Source: Oscillospiraceae bacterium
Lineage (GTDB): Bacteria; Bacillota; Clostridia; Oscillospirales; Oscillospiraceae
Direction: 5' to 3'
Assembly (NCBI GenBank): GCA_017620315.1
Contig: JAFZQQ010000057.1
Span: 1-9,629 of the forward strand
Length of the DNA: 9,629 nt
Numbering within the stretch: position 1 is the stretch's first letter; each line of letters begins with the position of its first letter. Positions 6,688 through 9,629 of this stretch are shown here, piece by piece. Made by a program: the position numbers and the translations under genes. The notes under the pieces were generated by a model. The model was not told the origin of the DNA and made no database searches. It saw nothing but the letters and a program-made list of their open reading frames with translations.

Positions 6688-7062
6688 ATGCGTCCGAAGG
6701 TGCTGCTCTATTGCCTCGGCATTGACAGCGAAAAGGGCAGACTGCTCAGAGGCGTACTTTGCGAGCAAAAGCTGCTGACGCTTGACGTGGACGAGAAGCA
6801 GCTTGGCGAAAAAGTCGGACGTCTGGCCGCCACGAACGCCGCGGCGGAGGGCGCGAGGGCGCCGGAGAGCATACCGCGGGAGGAATTCATGCTTCTTTGT
6901 GGCCTGGGCGGGCGTCAGCTTGACCGACTGCTTGCCGCGATGCGTCGGGCGGGAGTCTCGGTCCCATACAAGGCGGTGCTCACGGACACAAATCGGGAAT
7001 GGACATTATGTAAACTTATCGAGGCAGTCGTCCACGAGCACGAAATGATGAAAAAGCAATAA
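6688..7062 (+). CDS. DUF3783 domain-containing protein
   Basis: This is a 124-residue protein with no signal peptide or membrane segment. The C-terminal half (about 64-118) matches DUF3783: EEFMLLCGL (65-73), a helix with ELD-like spacing, then PYKAVLTDTN (93-102), Trp105 and a closing EAVVHEHE helix. The N-terminal half (LLYCLGIDSEKGRLLRGVL, 6-24) is the conserved short strand-helix start of the same family. The function of the family is unknown. The ATG at 6688 follows the TPM stop by 3 nt, and I see no good Shine-Dalgarno, so it is probably translated by coupling to the TPM gene. Its stop codon lies inside the terminator stem at 7059. Confidence 0.82.
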   Translation: MRPKVLLYCLGIDSEKGRLLRGVLCEQKLLTLDVDEKQLGEKVGRLAATNAAAEGARAPESIPREEFMLLCGLGGRQLDRLLAAMRRAGVSVPYKAVLTDTNREWTLCKLIEAVVHEHEMMKKQ

Positions 7063-7098
7063 GTAATGCTCCGGCCTTTCGGCCGGAGCATTACTTAT
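7059..7098. terminator. Bidirectional intrinsic terminator between convergent operons
   Basis: A perfect 18-bp inverted repeat (ATAAGTAATGCTCCGGCC, 7059-7076, and its complement 7081-7098) surrounds a 4-nt loop, TTTC. It overlaps the DUF3783 stop codon (7060-7062). Read on the minus strand the stem is followed by TTGCTTTTT, so it should end the thioesterase operon well. On the plus strand the T-run is weaker (TAAGCTGTTTTATTT). Confidence 0.88.
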
Positions 7099-7109
7099 CA
7101 TAAGCTGTT

Positions 7110-7541
7110 TTATTTGGCGGCGTGCTTTTCGTATTCCGTTTTGTCGACGCAGAAATAGACCACCTCGCCGGTTGCGAGCAGGGCGCCGTTATCGCCCTTG
7201 ATGTCGACGCGGATGACACAGGTGGTCTTGCCGCGGTGGAGCACCCGGCCCTCCGCATAGATGACGCCGCAGGTTTGGTTGTGAATGTAATTGAGATGGC
7301 TTGAAAGCGTCACATAAGTCCGTCCGTCGCTGTGCGCCGCGAAGCCCGCGGCGTTATCCGCCATGGCCGCGAGCATCCCGCCGTGGACAAAGCCCAGAGG
7401 GTTTCTGCTTTCGGGACGGATCTCAAGCTTGAATACGGCAAAATCACGCTCGACATGCTCGATCTCAAGATGATTGAACAGGGCAAAGGCGTTTGCTTCG
7501 CGAAGCTCGACGGCCTTGCGCTCCAGATTATCCGGTTCCAT
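7110..7541 (-). CDS. PaaI-like hotdog-fold thioesterase
   Basis: The protein has 143 residues, a normal length for a single hotdog domain of the PaaI/YdiI type, which hydrolyses acyl- or aryl-CoA thioesters in the cytoplasm. The signature is NPLGFVHGGMLAAMADNAAG (47-66), with the HGG oxyanion turn at 53-55 and Asp62 in the catalytic helix, followed by the strand TLSSHLNYI (78-86). The open frame extends to 7664, but the ATG at 7541 fits the family alignment and has AAGGAG 10 nt upstream. It overlaps the last 14 nt of the galM-like gene, so it is probably translationally coupled and belongs to the riboflavin-transporter transcript. The substrate is unknown, and no CoA pathway gene is nearby. 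It is the last gene before the shared terminator. Confidence 0.87.
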   Translation of the reverse strand: MEPDNLERKAVELREANAFALFNHLEIEHVERDFAVFKLEIRPESRNPLGFVHGGMLAAMADNAAGFAAHSDGRTYVTLSSHLNYIHNQTCGVIYAEGRVLHRGKTTCVIRVDIKGDNGALLATGEVVYFCVDKTEYEKHAAK

Positions 7542-8577
7542 CCTGCTGGTTCTCCTTGTGCGCAAAAGAATAGACGGTCTCGCTGTGCAGCTTCGTCCCG
7601 GCGCGAAGCACCGGAGAGGGGAAGCCATAGCACCGCAGGGCGTTGGGGTGGAGCTGCGTTTCAAGGCACACGGCCCCGCGCGTCTCCATCCGGCCTCCGG
7701 CCTTGCCGGTCTGGGGAGAAAGCCCGTTCGCGGTGTAGAGCTGCATCGCGGGCATATCGGTGTCGACGGTCATCACGATGCCGCTCCGGTCGCCGCAAAG
7801 CACGGCGGCGCGTCTGCCGCAGAGGTCGAAGCTGTGGTCATATCCTCCGCAGCCGCAGCGCAGCTGCGGGTGGTCGGCGTCGATCTCCGCGCCGAGGGTC
7901 TTCGCGCTGCGGAAGTCAAAGGGCGTCCCGCCAACGTCGAGCAGAGCGCCGGTGGGGAGGCAGCACGCGTCGTTTTCGCAAAAACGGTCGGCATAGACGG
8001 TGAGGCTGTGCCCCAGGGCGCTGCCGCCGCCGTTGAGGTTGAAATAGCTGTGATTGGTGAGGTTCACGAGCGTGTCTGCGCTCGTTTCGGCGTCGTAGGC
8101 TATCTTCAGCGCGCCGTCCGCCGAGAGCGTGAAGCTCACACGCACGCGCAGATCGCCGGGATAGCCCTCCTCGCCGTCGGGCGAAAGACGCTCGCAGACG
8201 ACGCCGTCGTCGCTCGCGCGCATATCCCACATGCGCCGGTCGAAGCCGCGCTTTCCACCGTGGAGATGGTTCTCGCCGTCGTTTTTGGCAAGCCTGTACT
8301 CCGTCCCGTTCAGGGAAAAGCGGGCGCCGCCGATGCGGTTGCCGACTCGGCCTATGGTCGCGCCGATGTAGTCGTGCCCCGCCTCGTAAAGCTCTGCGCT
8401 GTCATAGCCCAGCACGACGTCGACGGGCTTGCCGTCAGCGCCGGGGACGCACAGCGACTGTATCGTCGCGCCGTAGTCCAGCACGGTGAGACTGAGTCCG
8501 GGACGGACGTCAAGACGCGCGGCGGTGACCGGAGTACCGTCGGAAAGCGCGCCGAACGGGAATGTGGAAACGCTCAT
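7528..8577 (-). CDS. galM: Aldose 1-epimerase (galactose mutarotase)
   Basis: This 349-residue cytoplasmic enzyme interconverts the alpha and beta anomers of galactose or glucose, the first step of the Leloir pathway. The family landmarks are in order: GRVGNRI (77-83, substrate Arg81), NHLHGG (103-108, His106), NHSYFNL (175-181, catalytic acid His176), YDHSF (246-250, Asp247) and CLETQLHPNAL (304-314, catalytic base Glu306). Length and order match GalM. The ATG at 8577 gives the expected N-terminus; the open frame continues upstream into ribU and that part is not family-like. The RBS is weak (AAAGG at 10 nt). It starts 43 nt after the ribU stop with no promoter or terminator visible between, so it should fall under FMN-riboswitch control, which is unusual for a sugar mutarotase. 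No other gal genes are in the window. Confidence 0.93.
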   Translation of the reverse strand: MSVSTFPFGALSDGTPVTAARLDVRPGLSLTVLDYGATIQSLCVPGADGKPVDVVLGYDSAELYEAGHDYIGATIGRVGNRIGGARFSLNGTEYRLAKNDGENHLHGGKRGFDRRMWDMRASDDGVVCERLSPDGEEGYPGDLRVRVSFTLSADGALKIAYDAETSADTLVNLTNHSYFNLNGGGSALGHSLTVYADRFCENDACCLPTGALLDVGGTPFDFRSAKTLGAEIDADHPQLRCGCGGYDHSFDLCGRRAAVLCGDRSGIVMTVDTDMPAMQLYTANGLSPQTGKAGGRMETRGAVCLETQLHPNALRCYGFPSPVLRAGTKLHSETVYSFAHKENQQDGTG

Positions 8578-8620
8578 CGGATCAAAACCTTTCAGAACCG
8601 CGGCGAACCGCAGATGATCG

Positions 8621-9238
8621 TCACTTGTGGAGGATCGGGCTGAGCGGCTTATAGATAAGGAAGCACAGCACGACGTCCAGCAGCCCCTTGAAGAACGTGA
8701 AGGGCAGGTTAAAGAGCACAAGGCACTTCATCAGCCCGTCGGCGGAGGGGTTGATCGCCTGATACATGCCGATGATAGCCTCCATCGGCATGCCGTAGAC
8801 GACGACATAGGCGGGATAAACGACGAAATAGTTGATGGGCACGCTGATAACCGCCATCAGCACAGCGCCCGCAAGCGCACCGATGAGCGCGCTTTTGCGG
8901 CTCTTGCCGCGGTGGTAGATGACGCCCGCGGTGAACGCGAACACGCTGCCGAGCAGGAAATTGCAAAGCTCGCCGATATAGTTCGAGGAGGTGCCGTGGA
9001 GAACGGAGAACAGCAGATTCTTTACGAACGTCACCACGACGCCCCATACGGGGCCGAGCGCGAAGGCGGCGAGCAGCTCGGGAAGGTCGGAAACGTCAAG
9101 CTTGATGAACGCGGGAATGAGCGCCGGGATCGGGAACTCGACATACATCAGGATAAATGCGACTGCCGAGAGCATGCCCGCGACTGCGAGCTTGTGGGTG
9201 CGCTGGGCCTCTTTTGCGAAGGATGCGGAATTGGACAT
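8621..9238 (-). CDS. ribU: Riboflavin ECF transporter S component RibU
   Basis: This is a 205-residue integral membrane protein, the substrate-binding S component that captures riboflavin and works with a shared EcfA-EcfA'-EcfT energy module encoded elsewhere. The N-terminal helix KLAVAGMLSAVAF (16-28) carries the small-residue AxxxA-type face that docks to EcfT. RibU-like motifs follow: EFPIP (34-38), KLDVSDLPELLA (46-57), LGPVWG (61-66), FVKNLL (71-76) and IGELCNFLLG (88-97). About six hydrophobic segments fit the family. The ATG at 9238 is set by AAAGGAG 9 nt upstream; the longer open frame upstream is the riboswitch leader, not protein. The FMN riboswitch upstream independently confirms the riboflavin substrate. 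It is the first gene of the ribU-galM-thioesterase operon. Confidence 0.95.
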   Translation of the reverse strand: MSNSASFAKEAQRTHKLAVAGMLSAVAFILMYVEFPIPALIPAFIKLDVSDLPELLAAFALGPVWGVVVTFVKNLLFSVLHGTSSNYIGELCNFLLGSVFAFTAGVIYHRGKSRKSALIGALAGAVLMAVISVPINYFVVYPAYVVVYGMPMEAIIGMYQAINPSADGLMKCLVLFNLPFTFFKGLLDVVLCFLIYKPLSPILHK

Positions 9239-9247
9239 AAGAAAACA

Positions 9248-9302
9248 CTCCTTTACGATAATGCACCGAAAGACAAGCCTTCGGGTGCATGACGCAAAGA
9301 AG
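9248..9302 (-). promoter_or_regulatory. Riboswitch expression platform: candidate Shine-Dalgarno sequester of ribU
   Basis: The ribU Shine-Dalgarno AAAGGAG (9254-9248) can pair over 7 nt, with one G-U, with CTTCTTT (9302-9296). Between them is a hairpin (9290-9261) with a 7-bp ATGCACC/GGTGCAT stem, one bulged C and a further 5 bp. No T-run follows the hairpin, so control of translation rather than termination is the better reading. CTTCTTT can also pair with AGAGAAG (9331-9325), which includes most of the 3' strand of aptamer stem P1, giving a possible alternative state. Confidence 0.55.
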
Positions 9303-9322
9303 CGAGGGAACAGCGTATACAC

Positions 9323-9437
9323 ATCTTCTCTCATCCGGACTGTGACCGTCGGCATCGGAATTACACCGATTCGTGCGGCATTGCTGCCGCTTGCGGGCTG
9401 TGACCGCCGGTGGGGAGTTTCACCCCGCCTCGAAGAC
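9323..9437 (-). promoter_or_regulatory. FMN riboswitch (RFN element)
   Basis: On the minus strand the conserved RFN blocks occur in order: TCTTCGAGGCGGGGTGAAA, CTCCCCACCGGCGGT, AGCCCGC, GGTGTAATTCC, GCCGACGGT and AGTCCGGATGAGAGAAGA. The closing stem P1 pairs GTCTTC (9437-9432) with GAAGAT (9328-9323). RFN elements bind FMN and turn off riboflavin synthesis or uptake genes; this one lies 84 nt before the ribU start. Confidence 0.97.
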
Positions 9438-9460
9438 TGGTGATTCAGTTCTCGCGTGAT

Positions 9461-9489
9461 ACAATACACCAAGGCGGCGCCTTTGTCAA
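9461..9489 (-). promoter_or_regulatory. Sigma-A promoter of the FMN-riboswitch/ribU operon
   Basis: Perfect -35 TTGACA (9489-9484), a 17-nt spacer and -10 TATTGT (9466-9461) on the minus strand, placing the transcript start about 15-20 nt before the RFN element. The spacer contains the inverted repeat AAGGCG-G-CGCCTT (9471-9483). Confidence 0.75.
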
Positions 9490-9519
9490 TAGCAGACCCG
9501 CCACAAATGCAAAAAATGC

Positions 9520-9548
9520 TTTACAAAAGGAAACGATTGTTCTATAAT
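9520..9548 (+). promoter_or_regulatory. Sigma-A promoter of the rightmost gene
   Basis: TTTACA (9520-9525), a 17-nt spacer and a perfect TATAAT (9543-9548) on the plus strand. It is divergent from the ribU promoter; the two -35 boxes are 30 nt apart. The start point would be near 9555. Confidence 0.8.
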
Positions 9549-9589
9549 ACTGCTGCATGATCAAAATGTCTCGGAGAGGGGGAGAGGGC

Positions 9590-9629
9590 TTGAAGGGAAA
9601 ACAGAATACCTGCTGCCTGACGGGACACC
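9590..9629 (+). CDS. N-terminal fragment of a probable SLOG/DUF1273 family protein (partial, runs off right edge)
   Basis: Only 13 codons are present. Read from TTG 9590 they give MKGKQNTCCLTGH, with the next codon starting in C. This matches the usual beginning of SLOG-family (DUF1273, YpsA-like) proteins in Clostridia, where a short lysine-rich start is followed by a CCFTGHR-type strand and nucleotide-binding turn. TTG is preferred because GGAG lies 5 nt upstream. In-frame ATG codons at 9557 and 9566 are possible, but the first would be almost leaderless given the -10 at 9543. The call rests on eight residues, so it is tentative. Confidence 0.5.
   Translation, partial: MKGKQNTCCLTGH

Noticed and set aside
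7474..8643. Long plus-strand open frame of 389 codons
   Set aside because: It lies antisense to galM and the thioesterase, which both match families over their full length. Its translation is Ala/Val/Arg-rich with no domain, a side effect of GC-rich codons.
9261..9290. Intrinsic terminator in the ribU leader
   Set aside because: The hairpin is stable enough, but no T-run follows it; the next bases lead into the Shine-Dalgarno, so control of translation is more likely.
9239..9472. N-terminal extension of RibU back to 9472
   Set aside because: The extension translates the RFN element itself and overlaps the promoter -10 side; the good RBS is at 9248-9254, before ATG 9238.

Overview
The window is GC-rich, tightly packed bacterial DNA with strong Shine-Dalgarno sequences, sigma-A-type promoters, TTG and GTG starts, a Clostridia-type TPM/zinc-ribbon gene pair and an RFN-controlled ECF riboflavin transporter. 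Together these suggest a GC-rich gut Clostridia genome (Oscillospiraceae-like). This placement is an inference from gene content, not from a marker gene. I see no insertion sequence, CRISPR array, tRNA or rRNA.

Region 1 (1-3627, minus strand) is a four-gene signalling and transport operon. It is read from a promoter near 3610 in this order: a STAS anti-sigma-antagonist-type protein, a PAS-class III nucleotidyl cyclase, a protein with two cyclic-nucleotide-binding domains and no DNA-binding domain, and the start of an SLC1/DAACS (dicarboxylate/amino acid:cation) symporter. The symporter carries an N-terminal domain that looks like a decayed RsbW-type ATPase, and it runs off the left edge. The cyclase has Glu/Gly where adenylate cyclases have Lys/Asp or Lys/Thr, so cGMP is a plausible product. 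The set reads as a self-contained second-messenger and partner-switch module attached to a transporter. It is the most unusual part of the window.

Region 2 (3739-7098, plus strand) is a divergent operon. It encodes a membrane protein with two zinc ribbons, a secreted and membrane-anchored protein with three tandem TPM domains, and a DUF3783 protein. A perfect 18-bp hairpin that begins inside the last stop codon ends it and also faces the convergent operon.

Region 3 (7110-9489, minus strand) is an FMN-riboswitch operon: promoter, RFN element, a leader that can hide the ribosome binding site, the riboflavin ECF S component ribU, an aldose 1-epimerase (galM) and a PaaI-like hotdog thioesterase overlapping galM by 14 nt.

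Region 4 (9520-9629, plus strand) holds a divergent promoter and the first 13 codons of a gene that resembles SLOG/DUF1273 proteins.

Several starts were placed inside longer open frames because of ribosome binding sites or family alignment: 1711, 3567, 4882, 7541, 8577 and 9238.
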